Shown here: piece after piece, positions 34,868-43,388 of the stretch | Position numbering within the stretch: position 1 is the stretch's first letter | Layout of the letters: each line of letters opens with the position of its first letter | NCBI RefSeq assembly: GCF_009184425.1 | Contig: NZ_WELG01000002.1 | Coordinates: 1,644,741-1,708,740, forward strand | Source: Flagellimonas olearia | Lineage (GTDB): Bacteria > Bacteroidota > Bacteroidia > Flavobacteriales > Flavobacteriaceae | Length of the DNA stretch: 64,000 bases | Reading direction: 5' to 3' | Position numbers and translations under genes: made by a program | Notes under the pieces: generated by a model | The model's input: the letters and a program-made list of their open reading frames with translations, nothing else | Databases searched by the model: none | Told to the model about the DNA's origin: nothing

Positions 34868-35660
34868 AGGAAAAGATATTAAGTACTAAATATGCAAAAG
34901 GGGCTGCAAATACAAGACTGTCCAAACGATCCCAAATACCTCCGTGGCCCGGTAGAATGGCCCCGCTGTCCTTTACGCCTGCCACACGCTTGAACTTGGA
35001 CTCCAAAAGGTCTCCCAGACTTCCTGCGACCACAATTACCGTGGCCAGGACCATCCACTGCACAACAGTTAGTTTAGTTTCGTAGAACGACAAAATGTAA
35101 GCTGCCGCCAGTGCAAAAATAAGACCTCCAATAGAACCTTCAATGGTTTTTTTTGGAGAAACTGAAGGAAATAGTTTGGTACGGCCCAAAGTGCGCCCTG
35201 TTAAATAGGCAAATGTGTCATTGACCCAAATCAAAATAAAGATTCCGGTAATGAGAAATTGGGCAAAATCATCTTCCTTGTAGGGTATCATGGTGAGAAA
35301 GATGCATCCACCGCCAATGTAGAGTACCGCGATGATGAACTTTTGTAATTCGGTAAATTTCCTGTCTTTTTTGGAAAAGAGGAACATGAGCAGGGCCATG
35401 TCCACCGTGATGGTCAGTAGCATTAAAATAGTGATCAAGGTACTGTCCTGGACCAAATAGATAAATGCCCACCATAATGCCAAATAGGCCACGAAAATAT
35501 AATATCCCTTTAAGCGGACAATTCTCTTGAACTCGGCCAAGCAGGCCAGACCAAAAGCCATAAAGAGAAAATCAAAAGCATCAGAACTTAAAAAAACCGC
35601 CCCCAATAGAAACACCACGTAGATGATTCCCGTTATGGAACGCTTGAGGATTTCTTTCAT
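34857..35660 (-). CDS. cdsA: Phosphatidate cytidylyltransferase
   Basis: 267 residues with about seven membrane helices. The CDP-DAG synthase signature is at the end (SKFKRVAGVKDSGAILPGHG then GIWDRLDSLVFAAP), and NDTFAYLTGRTLGRTKLFPSVSPKKT carries the conserved catalytic block. It converts phosphatidic acid and CTP to CDP-diacylglycerol, upstream of psd in the same pathway and operon. It lies 4 bases after the LUD gene. Confidence 0.96.
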   Translation of the reverse strand: MKEILKRSITGIIYVVFLLGAVFLSSDAFDFLFMAFGLACLAEFKRIVRLKGYYIFVAYLALWWAFIYLVQDSTLITILMLLTITVDMALLMFLFSKKDRKFTELQKFIIAVLYIGGGCIFLTMIPYKEDDFAQFLITGIFILIWVNDTFAYLTGRTLGRTKLFPSVSPKKTIEGSIGGLIFALAAAYILSFYETKLTVVQWMVLATVIVVAGSLGDLLESKFKRVAGVKDSGAILPGHGGIWDRLDSLVFAAPFAYLVLNIFSYVS

Positions 35661-35664
35661 GTAA

Positions 35665-36273
35665 TCAGTAGTCTTCTAAAAGCAAAAGATAGACATTTTT
35701 TGAGGCACTTCCATAGGAAAGAAAATCATCTTTGTTTTCCGGGGTGGGTTGGAAGTGCTTGAGTGTGGTAATATTGTTTGGGATATTTTTGCCGTATTTT
35801 TCCTTAATAATCTTCAGTGCCTCGCTAATGGAATCCACCAATTGACTCGTAGTGCCGAAGACGATTAGATTGGAAGGGAGTTCGTCCAACTTCTTTTCCT
35901 TGATTTGGTTGGAACATACCAAGATAGATCCGTTGTGGGCCACCAAATGTTCGCAGGTAGTGAAGAAAATATCACTTTCCTGTCTGTTTTCGGTAAAGGC
36001 TATCTTTTCCGAAGAAAAGCGGGTTTCCAGCCGAGGGTCAAGACTGTAAAAAAGATGGTTTTGCCAATCGTTTTCGGAGATGATGCTCTTCAGGGCTTCG
36101 GATATTTCTGAAAAATCTTCACAGTAAATAAACTTGCCCCCATTTTTCTTGAAGTAGATGGTGAACTTTTCATCCACGGGAATTTTTAGATCGGGCATAT
36201 GGTCCCCACGGGTTTCCACGGTTTCCTTTGAAACCTTTTTGCCTCCTCCAAAAAGTTTGCTAAAAACTCCCAT
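35665..36273 (-). CDS. LUD domain protein (LutC/YkgG family)
   Basis: 202 residues. The C-terminal half has the LUD-domain strands and loops: ARLETRF-type end of the first block, IFFTTCEHLVAHNGSILVCSNQ, LIVFGTTSQLVDSISEALKIIKEKYG. The family is known for a subunit of the lactate-oxidation complex LutABC; stand-alone members like this one, without the iron-sulfur partners, have no settled role. The N-terminus (FSKLFGGGKKVSKETVETRG) is charged. It is situated between ftsH and cdsA, 45 and 4 bases away, an arrangement I recall as conserved in Bacteroidota. Confidence 0.85.
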   Translation of the reverse strand: MGVFSKLFGGGKKVSKETVETRGDHMPDLKIPVDEKFTIYFKKNGGKFIYCEDFSEISEALKSIISENDWQNHLFYSLDPRLETRFSSEKIAFTENRQESDIFFTTCEHLVAHNGSILVCSNQIKEKKLDELPSNLIVFGTTSQLVDSISEALKIIKEKYGKNIPNNITTLKHFQPTPENKDDFLSYGSASKNVYLLLLEDY

Positions 36274-36318
36274 TTATTTAGTTCGAATACATTCTACTTC
36301 AATAGTTGTCAATTGGTG

Positions 36319-38271
36319 TTACTTAACGGGTTCTGGTTCCAACTCCTCTTCTTCTTTTTCAAAGGGGCGTCTTCCAAAAATCTTTTCCAAATCGTCCTTA
36401 AAGATAACTTCTTTGTCCAAAAGTCTTTCTGCCAGTTCGGTAAGTTTGTCCTTGTTGTCTTGCAACAATTTAATGGCTCTTTGGTACTGCTCTTCAATCA
36501 TTTTGGATATTTCCAAGTCAATTTTTTGGGCAGTTTCCTCACTGTACGGTTTGGTGAATCCATATTCGTTCTGGCCAGAGGAGTCGTAATAGGTGATATT
36601 TCCCAACTCATCATTAAGACCGTAAATGGTAACCATGGCCCTAGCTTGTTTGGTCACTTTCTCCAAATCGCTCAAAGCTCCAGTGGATATTTTGTTGAAG
36701 ATAACCTTTTCAGCGGCCCTACCACCCATGGTAGCACACATTTCATCCAACATCTGCTCGGGACGCACAATGAGTCGCTCTTCTGGCAAATACCATGCGG
36801 CCCCTAAGGATTGTCCCCTTGGAACAATGGTTACTTTCACCAAAGGCGCTGCGTGTTCCAACATCCAGCTTACCGTTGCGTGGCCAGCTTCGTGGAAGGC
36901 AATGGTCTTTTTCTCTTCTGGAGTGATAATTTTGTTTTTCTTTTCCAATCCGCCCACAATTCGGTCCACGGCATCCAAGAAATCTTGTTTGGTAACCGCT
37001 TTTTTCTCTTTTCGAGCAGCGATCAGGGCAGCTTCGTTGCAGACGTTGGCAATATCGGCCCCTGAGAATCCTGGAGTTTGTTTTGCCAAGAAGTCCAAGT
37101 CCAAGGTCTCAGCCGTTTTAATGGGTCTAAGGTGTACCTCGAAGATTTCTTTACGCTCATTAAGGTCCGGAAGGTCAACATAAATCTGACGGTCAAAACG
37201 TCCGGCACGCATCAAAGCTTTGTCCAAGACATCGGCCCGGTTTGTGGCAGCCAGTACAATAACGTTGGTATTGGTGCCAAAACCATCCATTTCGGTCAAG
37301 AGCTGGTTCAGTGTATTTTCACGTTCGTCATTGGAGCCGGTGAAATTGTTCTTTCCACGCGCTCTACCAATGGCATCGATTTCATCAATAAAAATGATGG
37401 CTGGGGATTTGTCCTTCGCCTGTTTGAAGAGGTCACGGACACGTGACGCCCCAACACCCACGAACATTTCCACAAAGTCGGAACCGGATAGGGAGAAGAA
37501 GGGCACTTTGGCCTCTCCTGCAACCGCCTTGGCCAAAAGGGTCTTACCAGTCCCCGGAGGTCCTACCAAGAGAGCACCTTTCGGAATCTTGCCTCCCAGT
37601 GAGGTGTATTTGTCAGGATTTTTGAGGAATTCCACAATTTCCTGTACTTCTTCCTTGGCACCTTCCAATCCGGCCACATCCTTAAAGGAAGTTCGGGTAT
37701 CTGTTTTTTCGTCGAAAAGCTTTGCTTTGGATTTCCCAATGTTGAAAATCTGTCCGCCAGCACCGCCGCTTGCACCACCTGACATCCTACGCATCAGGTA
37801 AATCCATATTCCTATGATCAATGCAAAGGGGAGTAGGGATAGCAGTAGTTCGCCCAATACGTTGGATTCCGTGTCGAACTCAACTATGGTATCGAGATTG
37901 TTTTCTTTCTTGATTTCGGTGATTTCGTTTTGGAAAATTTGCAGGTCACCGTAGTCCAATACATACTGGGGCACCAAGCCGGCCGATGGGAACAACGGTT
38001 TTTCCGCTACTCCTTTATGGACGTCTTTTTTAAGGGCTTCCTCCGTAAGGAAAACTTTTGCCTGACGGGTATTGGTAATGATGATGATCTTGGAGATATC
38101 ACCGTTTCGCAAGTATTCCTGTAATTCGGACGTAGTGGTTTTTTCGGTATTGGAGAAACTGCTTCCGCCAAAAAATTGAAAGCCTATGATCAGTGCAATG
38201 ACCACACCATAGATCCACCACGAACTGAAACGAGGTTTTTTAGGGGTATTTGAATTGTTTTCGTTTGCCAT
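36319..38271 (-). CDS. ftsH: ATP-dependent zinc metalloprotease FtsH
   Basis: 650 residues. Two membrane helices ([17 protein letters not shown] near 20; [19 protein letters not shown] near 150) flank a periplasmic domain. The AAA+ module has Walker A GPPGTGKT, Walker [12 protein letters not shown], the pore loop [17 protein letters not shown], and the SRH block [21 protein letters not shown]. The zinc protease site is HEAGH at 460-464, with a downstream Asp ligand. It degrades membrane and short-lived cytosolic proteins; in E. coli FtsH controls lipid A/phospholipid balance by degrading LpxC, and here it shares an operon with phospholipid genes. It starts 6 bases after rsfS. Confidence 0.98.
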   Translation of the reverse strand: MANENNSNTPKKPRFSSWWIYGVVIALIIGFQFFGGSSFSNTEKTTTSELQEYLRNGDISKIIIITNTRQAKVFLTEEALKKDVHKGVAEKPLFPSAGLVPQYVLDYGDLQIFQNEITEIKKENNLDTIVEFDTESNVLGELLLSLLPFALIIGIWIYLMRRMSGGASGGAGGQIFNIGKSKAKLFDEKTDTRTSFKDVAGLEGAKEEVQEIVEFLKNPDKYTSLGGKIPKGALLVGPPGTGKTLLAKAVAGEAKVPFFSLSGSDFVEMFVGVGASRVRDLFKQAKDKSPAIIFIDEIDAIGRARGKNNFTGSNDERENTLNQLLTEMDGFGTNTNVIVLAATNRADVLDKALMRAGRFDRQIYVDLPDLNERKEIFEVHLRPIKTAETLDLDFLAKQTPGFSGADIANVCNEAALIAARKEKKAVTKQDFLDAVDRIVGGLEKKNKIITPEEKKTIAFHEAGHATVSWMLEHAAPLVKVTIVPRGQSLGAAWYLPEERLIVRPEQMLDEMCATMGGRAAEKVIFNKISTGALSDLEKVTKQARAMVTIYGLNDELGNITYYDSSGQNEYGFTKPYSEETAQKIDLEISKMIEEQYQRAIKLLQDNKDKLTELAERLLDKEVIFKDDLEKIFGRRPFEKEEEELEPEPVK

Positions 38272-38277
38272 TTTTTT

Positions 38278-38655
38278 TTAAGAATTGTAGCTGCTCTCCA
38301 CCATGGTGACTTTGGCATCTCCCCAAAGTCCTTCAATATCATAGAATTCCCTGATGTGTTTTTGAAATACATGCACCACAACATTCACATAGTCCATCAG
38401 TACCCATTCTGCGTTTTCAGAACCTTCAACATGCCATGGTTTGTCATGGATGGCTTTGCTAACGGTTTTTTGGATAGAGGAAACAATTGCGTTTACATGC
38501 GTGTTGGAAGTACCATTGCAGATGATGAAGTAGTCGCAGACCGTATTTTCGATTTCCCTAAGATCAAGTAGATTTATGTCAACACCTTTAACTTCTTCAA
38601 TCCCGTGTAAAATCAAGGCAATCAGTTCATCTGCGCTGGTTTTCGTTTTCTGCAT
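38278..38655 (-). CDS. rsfS: Ribosomal silencing factor RsfS
   Basis: 125 residues. The DUF143/Iojap fold: ALILHGIEEVKGVDINLLDL, CDYFIICNGTSNTHVNAI, KPWHVEGSENAEWVLMDYVNVVVHVF. It binds ribosomal protein L14 and blocks subunit joining in stationary phase. It is the first gene of the unit rsfS-ftsH-LUD-cdsA-psd-ACBP and is divergent from birA. A perfect -7 box lies 19 bases upstream. Confidence 0.96.
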   Translation of the reverse strand: MQKTKTSADELIALILHGIEEVKGVDINLLDLREIENTVCDYFIICNGTSNTHVNAIVSSIQKTVSKAIHDKPWHVEGSENAEWVLMDYVNVVVHVFQKHIREFYDIEGLWGDAKVTMVESSYNS

Positions 38656-38674
38656 TCAAAAATTTTAGTTTTTA

Positions 38675-38682
38675 CAAAGTTA
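38675..38682 (-). promoter_or_regulatory. -7 promoter box of the rsfS-ftsH operon
   Basis: Minus strand TAACTTTG, full TAnnTTTG match, giving a leader of roughly 12 bases before the rsfS ATG. No TTG at the -33 distance, where the sequence is T-rich. Confidence 0.45.
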
Positions 38683-38737
38683 TATTTTTTTTGTTTTCTT
38701 AGCCTTAGATTTTAACATATCATAAAGGCGTACCACA

Positions 38738-39481
38738 TTGGGAGAACAATCACGGATAATCAAACTTGATGCCACGGACTCCACAAATCAGTATTTAAAG
38801 GATTTGTTGCAGACCAAAAATGCTACGGATTTTACCGTGGTCGTTGCCAAAAAACAGCTTAAAGGGAGAGGGCAAATGGGGGCAACTTGGCAATCTGAAG
38901 GAGGTAAAAACCTAACATTCAGTGTTTTAAAGGGTTTTAATTCTTTTTCATCAGAACGTCAGTTTAATTTGAACATAGCAGTGTCCTTGGCCGTTTGTGA
39001 TGTTCTGAACGCCATGGATCTTCCCAATGTCAGGGTGAAATGGCCCAACGACATTCTGTCAGGTTCATCAAAAATATGTGGCATTTTAATTGAAAATATT
39101 CTTAAAGGGCAGGGTATCCAACATTCCATTATCGGGATTGGTCTCAATGTAAATCAAACTTCTTTTGATAATTTGGGGAAAGTGGCATCCATGCATACCA
39201 TTAGTGGACGTTTTTTTGACTTGGATGAGCTGTTGCATCTGATTTTGGAAAGCATACAAGGTCGTTTATCCGATATTGAAAACAAAACCATTGCCGAACT
39301 CCTTCCTGAGTACGAACAGCATTTATTCCGAAAAGACAAACCCTCCACGTTTAGCAATGGCCAAGGGGAGAGGTTTATGGGCTTTATCCGGGGTGTTTCG
39401 GAAACAGGAAAACTTGTCCTGGAGTTGGAGGACCATATTTTTAAAGAGTACGATCTAAAAGAAGTAACCTTGCTTTATTGA
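38738..39481 (+). CDS. birA: Biotin--[acetyl-CoA-carboxylase] ligase
   Basis: 247 residues, the short form without the N-terminal repressor helix-turn-helix. The start is a TTG, as no upstream ATG is in frame and homologues begin near RIIKLDATDSTNQYLKDL. VVAKKQLKGRGQMGATWQSEGGKNLTFSVLK is the biotinyl-AMP-binding loop (GRGQ...W), VKWPNDIL the second signature, with CGILIENI and IIGIGLNVNQ. It attaches biotin to the carrier protein of acetyl-CoA carboxylase. It overlaps the convergent SRPBCC gene by 7 bases. Confidence 0.95.
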   Translation: MGEQSRIIKLDATDSTNQYLKDLLQTKNATDFTVVVAKKQLKGRGQMGATWQSEGGKNLTFSVLKGFNSFSSERQFNLNIAVSLAVCDVLNAMDLPNVRVKWPNDILSGSSKICGILIENILKGQGIQHSIIGIGLNVNQTSFDNLGKVASMHTISGRFFDLDELLHLILESIQGRLSDIENKTIAELLPEYEQHLFRKDKPSTFSNGQGERFMGFIRGVSETGKLVLELEDHIFKEYDLKEVTLLY

Positions 39482-39891
39482 CCTATTTTGTCCAAGTTGG
39501 AAGATAGGGTCTGCATGAAGTTGGTGATGGGCGATTTGATCATCATGGCCATCATGGCATTGAACTCGCCTTCAAAATTGAGGGCTACTTCACTTTCATG
39601 GTCACCCAATGCGGTAATATCACCAGTCAAGGTGAACGGTAATTTGTCGCTGGCAGCTCCCAAAACCACTTTTTCATGAGGGATTTGCTCCTTCAACCTT
39701 AGTGTGATTTCAGGCATGCCCTTAAGGGCAAACTTGAAGGTTTTCTCATCCAAGACCTCAAATTTGTCAATATTACTGGGCATCAAGGTCTCAAAATTTT
39801 TGATGTCGGAAAGAAAATCAAAAACTTCCTTGCCACTTTTGGCCACTTTCTTCTTAGGGACTTCAATGTGCATTTTCTGGCTTATTTCCAT
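39475..39891 (-). CDS. SRPBCC-family protein
   Basis: 138 residues from the ATG at 39891 (MEISQKMHIEVPKKKVAKSG); the frame extends 7 codons further up to 39912. START/SRPBCC-like: KSGKEVFDFLSDIKNFETLMP at the start, FALKGMPEITLRLKEQIPHEKVVLGA, VALNFEGEFNAMMAMMIKSPITNFMQTL at the end, a long C-terminal helix over a beta-sheet cavity. It probably binds a hydrophobic ligand; the function is unknown. It overlaps the end of pyrE by 10 bases and is therefore co-transcribed with it, an association I recall from other Flavobacteriaceae. Confidence 0.88.
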   Translation of the reverse strand: MEISQKMHIEVPKKKVAKSGKEVFDFLSDIKNFETLMPSNIDKFEVLDEKTFKFALKGMPEITLRLKEQIPHEKVVLGAASDKLPFTLTGDITALGDHESEVALNFEGEFNAMMAMMIKSPITNFMQTLSSNLDKIGQ

Positions 39892-40520
39892 TGCTGTGGA
39901 TCTATCCTCCACTGCAATAAGGTTTTTAATTGTGATTCTTTGATGTAGTGTGTTTCGGAGGCTTGTTCTATAAGGTGATCATAGTCGGACAGGGTGTGCA
40001 GTTCCACATCTTCCTTTTCAAAGTTATCCGTGGCTACGGGAAAACCATAGGTAAAAATGGCTACCATACCTTTTACATGGGCACCTTGTTCTTTCAAGGC
40101 CTTTACTGCATTGAGGCTGCTTTTTCCCGTACTGATCAAGTCTTCAATGACCACTACATTCTGACCGTGTTCCAGATATCCCTCAATTTGGTTTTGCCTT
40201 CCGTGGGATTTGGGTTCTGGTCTTACATAGATGAAAGGAAGGCCCAAGGCTTCGGCCACCAAAATGCCAATTCCAATGGCGCCTGTGGCCACACCGGCAA
40301 TCACATCGGGTTTGCCATAGAGGTTTTCAACTTGTTTGGCCATCTCTTCCCGTACAAAATTCCGTATTTCAGGGTAGGAGAGCATGACCCTATTGTCGCA
40401 ATAAATTGGGGATTTCCACCCAGAAGCCCATGTGAATGGATTTTCGGGTTCCAACTTAATTGCATTAATTTGTAACAGCAGCTCAGCTGTTTTTTTTGCG
40501 ATTCCCTTATCTAAAACCAT
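39882..40520 (-). CDS. pyrE: Orotate phosphoribosyltransferase
   Basis: 212 residues from ATG 40520 (MVLDKGIAKKTAELLLQINA). The frame stays open a further 49 codons upstream through the opposite NUDIX gene, but that part is shadow sequence. WASGWKSPIYCDNRVMLSYP, GVATGAIGIGILVAEALGLPFIYVRPEPKSHG (catalytic loop) and the PRPP-binding VVVIEDLISTGKSSLNAV are diagnostic. It makes OMP in pyrimidine synthesis. Its ATG and the ATG of the divergent NUDIX gene are separated by only 7 bases. Confidence 0.96.
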   Translation of the reverse strand: MVLDKGIAKKTAELLLQINAIKLEPENPFTWASGWKSPIYCDNRVMLSYPEIRNFVREEMAKQVENLYGKPDVIAGVATGAIGIGILVAEALGLPFIYVRPEPKSHGRQNQIEGYLEHGQNVVVIEDLISTGKSSLNAVKALKEQGAHVKGMVAIFTYGFPVATDNFEKEDVELHTLSDYDHLIEQASETHYIKESQLKTLLQWRIDPQQWK

Positions 40521-40524
40521 TGCG

Positions 40525-40532
40525 CAAATGTA
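40525..40532 (-). promoter_or_regulatory. -7 promoter box of pyrE, overlapping the NUDIX start codon
   Basis: Minus strand TACATTTG, a full TAnnTTTG match, with only four bases between it and the pyrE ATG. A transcript from here would be almost leaderless. The box includes the NUDIX start codon (40528-40530) on the other strand. Confidence 0.4.
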
Positions 40533-41127
40533 TGAAGTTTTTGTAAATGAATCTCCACTGATTTTAACAAACAAGCGTCCGGATAAATCCAATGGAAGCC
40601 TTTTTTCCATGGATGGGGATTCTATTTTGAAGGCTATAGAGAAACTGGCCAAAGGGAAGCTGGACAAAGCGTATCTCTATCATCCCGACGGGGACAAGAT
40701 CTTAAAAATGTTTCGCCATAAAATCCCTGTGGTGGTGGCTGGTGGGGGATTTGTAGTTAACCCAAAAGGCAAGGTGCTCTTTATCTACAGAAATGGAAAA
40801 TGGGATTTGCCCAAAGGCAAAGTGGATAAAGGGGAATCTATTGAAAATGCCGCCATTAGGGAGGTTGAGGAGGAAACAGGTGTTTCGGGATTGGCCATTG
40901 AGCGGTTTTTGCGAACCACCTACCATATTTTTAAGAGAAATGGGGAGTATCGTTTGAAGGAAACCCATTGGTTTGTAATGTCCACTTCGTTTACGGGCAA
41001 GTTGGTCGCTGAAAAATCGGAGGGCATATCCAAAGTAAAATGGAAAGGCCGAAGAAAGACCAAAAAGGCCTTGAAAAACTCCTACGCCAACATTGAAATC
41101 TTGTTTGAGGATTGGGAATGGGATTAG
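40528..41127 (+). CDS. NUDIX hydrolase
   Basis: 199 residues. The Nudix box GKVDKGESIENAAIREVEEETGV lies at 97-119 with all GX5EX7REUXEEXGU positions. The N-terminal ~65 residues (MYEVFVNESPLILTNKRPD) are an extra domain, and the C-terminus is basic (SKVKWKGRRKTKKALKNS). It cleaves a nucleoside diphosphate linked to another moiety; the substrate is unknown. It is divergent from pyrE with 7 bases between start codons, and its stop overlaps the convergent M14 gene by 4 bases. Confidence 0.92.
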   Translation: MYEVFVNESPLILTNKRPDKSNGSLFSMDGDSILKAIEKLAKGKLDKAYLYHPDGDKILKMFRHKIPVVVAGGGFVVNPKGKVLFIYRNGKWDLPKGKVDKGESIENAAIREVEEETGVSGLAIERFLRTTYHIFKRNGEYRLKETHWFVMSTSFTGKLVAEKSEGISKVKWKGRRKTKKALKNSYANIEILFEDWEWD

Positions 41128-42941
41128 TCCCGGTCCAATATTTTTGAGGCTTCGCTGTTTTTTTCAATACGATATACCGGGTAGTTCAGATAGGCATCTT
41201 CCAAATATTTGGACTGTTGGAACAACCAATCCAATTGTGCATACCAATTTTCGGAAAATTCTTTATCCAATGCCTTTTTGGCCATAAAATTCTGTCGCAA
41301 TACGGAGTCCCTCTCCAACATATCCTTGGCAACATCTTCAAAGACATAAGGGGAAAAACCCTCTTTTTGCTGGAGAACCGTATCAAAGAAGTTCCAATTG
41401 AAAAAAGAATCCACGCCTTGGGGTTCCAGGGTTTCCAAAATGTACCTGATTCCTGGTTGATGGGTGGGAATGACCACGTCACCCGCATTGAAATGGACTA
41501 TTTTGGTACAACTGGCCACTTGGGTATTAAAATGGGGGTAATGTCCTTCGTAAGGATTTTTGCGAGTTTCATACTCCAAGATCTTATACCCGTTTACGGT
41601 AAGGGAGGTATCCTTGTCAAGTCTAAAATAATGGATGTTATTGGTTTGCAATCGGTCCATGACCTTTTGCCAGCTTTTTTTGACTACGTAGGCATCCGGT
41701 ACGGCAATGGTATCTTTTGGGTAGTAGTAATTCTGATATACGGTTTCTTTGGTAAAGGGTTTGGTCCGATCGTATTTTAAACGGGGAAGTCCGGTTACCT
41801 CGCTCAAGAGACGCTCTGCTTCATACCCTTTGAATTGCAGTGTTGAAGTTTGCGTGGTATCTACCTGCCAAGAGAAATAATACTGCGAAAGTCCAAGGTT
41901 TTCCTCTTGGGTCTGTTTTCGCAGCTCCTTGATGGTGTCGTATTGCTTTTCCACCAGCTGCACCAGGCTTTCCATGAGTTGATAGGTGCCTTCCACACGT
42001 TGGTCGTAGGGTTTTAGCATATGGGTTTCCACCATAAGCCCAAGGGTGTTCCAAAGGGTGGTGTAGCCTGTGGAGTATCTGGGGTGGTCCATAAACTGGC
42101 TAAAACCCATTTCCGGCGGTACGTTGAAAACGTTCACATAAGGGGTGATGTCCCATTCCTTGTCCGCCAAGGATTTTTCCAGTCCGGGCATTAATTCTTT
42201 ATGGAGGTACTGTCCTAAATGACTCCCCAATTTATTGTGCTGTGTGAACAAATGGGTCAAGGTGTATTGATAATCGGCCCCATTGCTTACGTGATTGTCC
42301 ACAAAGACATCAGGTTTTACCCTATGGAATATACTGGCAAAACCTTGTGCGTTTTTGGTGTCCATTTTAATGAAGTCCCGGTTCAGGTCGTAGTTGCGGG
42401 CATTCCCCCGAAACCCGTATTCCTCGGGGCCGTTTTGGTTGGCCCTTGAGGTTGAATTTCGGTTGAGGGCACCCCCAATGTTGTAAACAGGTATGGTGAC
42501 CAATACGGTGTTCTTTGGACTGGGCAACACTTTGGTGGCCAAGTCCCTGTACAATAACATGGTGGCGTCAATTCCATCGCTTTCTCCGGGATGAATACCA
42601 TTATTGATAAGGATAATGGCTTTTTCCTTTCGGACATTCTCCAAGTTAAAATCCCCATCGGGGTTAAAGGTGACCATGTGCAGCGGATAACCACTATCGG
42701 TACTGCCTATCGTATGTATGTTGATCTGGGGAAAATCCCGGGCCAATCGCATATAAAATGCAATGGTTTCTTCGTAGGTGGCAGTTTCCTTGCCTTTTGA
42801 AGCTTCAAAAAAGGTTTGGTATGAAGTGGCCTCATCCTGTTTTTGGTTTTCACAGGACAGACAGGTGACAAGTAGGGCAAAAAAGACAATATACTTTTGT
42901 GCTATGCTAAATTCCTTATTGATCAACACCACTAAAAACAC
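41124..42941 (-). CDS. M14-family zinc carboxypeptidase-like lipoprotein
   Basis: 605 residues from the most upstream GTG. In-frame GTG/TTG codons at 42932, 42929 and 42926 are equally possible, and the TTG gives the most normal signal (INKEFSIAQKYIVFFALLVTCLSC, lipobox Cys). The zinc-binding H-x-x-E is in NNGIHPGESDGIDATML, and the third ligand is probably the His of VFVDNHVSNGADYQY. RNYDLNRDFIKMDTKNAQ is the M14 substrate-binding Asn-Arg block. The C-terminal ~250 residues are unassigned. Envelope peptide or peptidoglycan trimming is likely. Convergent with the NUDIX gene. Confidence 0.88.
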   Translation of the reverse strand: MFLVVLINKEFSIAQKYIVFFALLVTCLSCENQKQDEATSYQTFFEASKGKETATYEETIAFYMRLARDFPQINIHTIGSTDSGYPLHMVTFNPDGDFNLENVRKEKAIILINNGIHPGESDGIDATMLLYRDLATKVLPSPKNTVLVTIPVYNIGGALNRNSTSRANQNGPEEYGFRGNARNYDLNRDFIKMDTKNAQGFASIFHRVKPDVFVDNHVSNGADYQYTLTHLFTQHNKLGSHLGQYLHKELMPGLEKSLADKEWDITPYVNVFNVPPEMGFSQFMDHPRYSTGYTTLWNTLGLMVETHMLKPYDQRVEGTYQLMESLVQLVEKQYDTIKELRKQTQEENLGLSQYYFSWQVDTTQTSTLQFKGYEAERLLSEVTGLPRLKYDRTKPFTKETVYQNYYYPKDTIAVPDAYVVKKSWQKVMDRLQTNNIHYFRLDKDTSLTVNGYKILEYETRKNPYEGHYPHFNTQVASCTKIVHFNAGDVVIPTHQPGIRYILETLEPQGVDSFFNWNFFDTVLQQKEGFSPYVFEDVAKDMLERDSVLRQNFMAKKALDKEFSENWYAQLDWLFQQSKYLEDAYLNYPVYRIEKNSEASKILDRD

Positions 42942-42974
42942 TGTTAGTAAACCTAAAAATACAGAATATTATGG

Positions 42975-43388
42975 TCACGAAGCCAAATCTATACTTTCCA
43001 GGTCCGAAATCTCTATTTTAAAAATAGGCTTGTTCTTGTAGTTGAGGCCATGTGGGCATCTATTTTTGAATTCGCTCCACTTTTGGTAATCCAAGGGATC
43101 TATGGATGAGGTGATCATGTTAATGGTAATATGCTCCTTGATATCCATTGAAATGAGCTCTTCCAAAAAATCCCACCCATCCATTATAGGCATGTTGATG
43201 TCCAGAAAAATCACTTCTGGAATGTCCTCTCCGTTTTCCAGCCGGTTTTTAAGGGCATCCACCGCTTCCTTTCCATTTTCAAATATTTGGATATCGTCAC
43301 AGATACAGACGGGTTTTAGCATCTTTTTGATGCCAAAAACAGTTATGGGATCATCGTCCACAATAAACATACTGTTAACTTTCTTCAT
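42975..43388 (-). CDS. Single-domain response regulator
   Basis: 137 residues from MKKVNSMFIVDDDP (ATG 43388; the open frame extends four more codons). Receiver only: acidic pocket at DDD 11-13, phospho-acceptor D63 in EVIFLDINMPIMDGWDF, Thr/Ser in INMITSSIDP and Lys at NYKNKP. No output domain, so it works as a phosphorelay or protein-interaction module like CheY. It overlaps the stop of the PAS kinase gene by 14 bases, so the two are a pair. Confidence 0.93.
   Translation of the reverse strand: MKKVNSMFIVDDDPITVFGIKKMLKPVCICDDIQIFENGKEAVDALKNRLENGEDIPEVIFLDINMPIMDGWDFLEELISMDIKEHITINMITSSIDPLDYQKWSEFKNRCPHGLNYKNKPIFKIEISDLESIDLAS

Noticed and set aside
40521-40667. Upstream extension of pyrE
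   Set aside because: It would run antisense through the first 47 codons of the NUDIX gene; PyrE family members start near MVLDKGIAKKTAELL.
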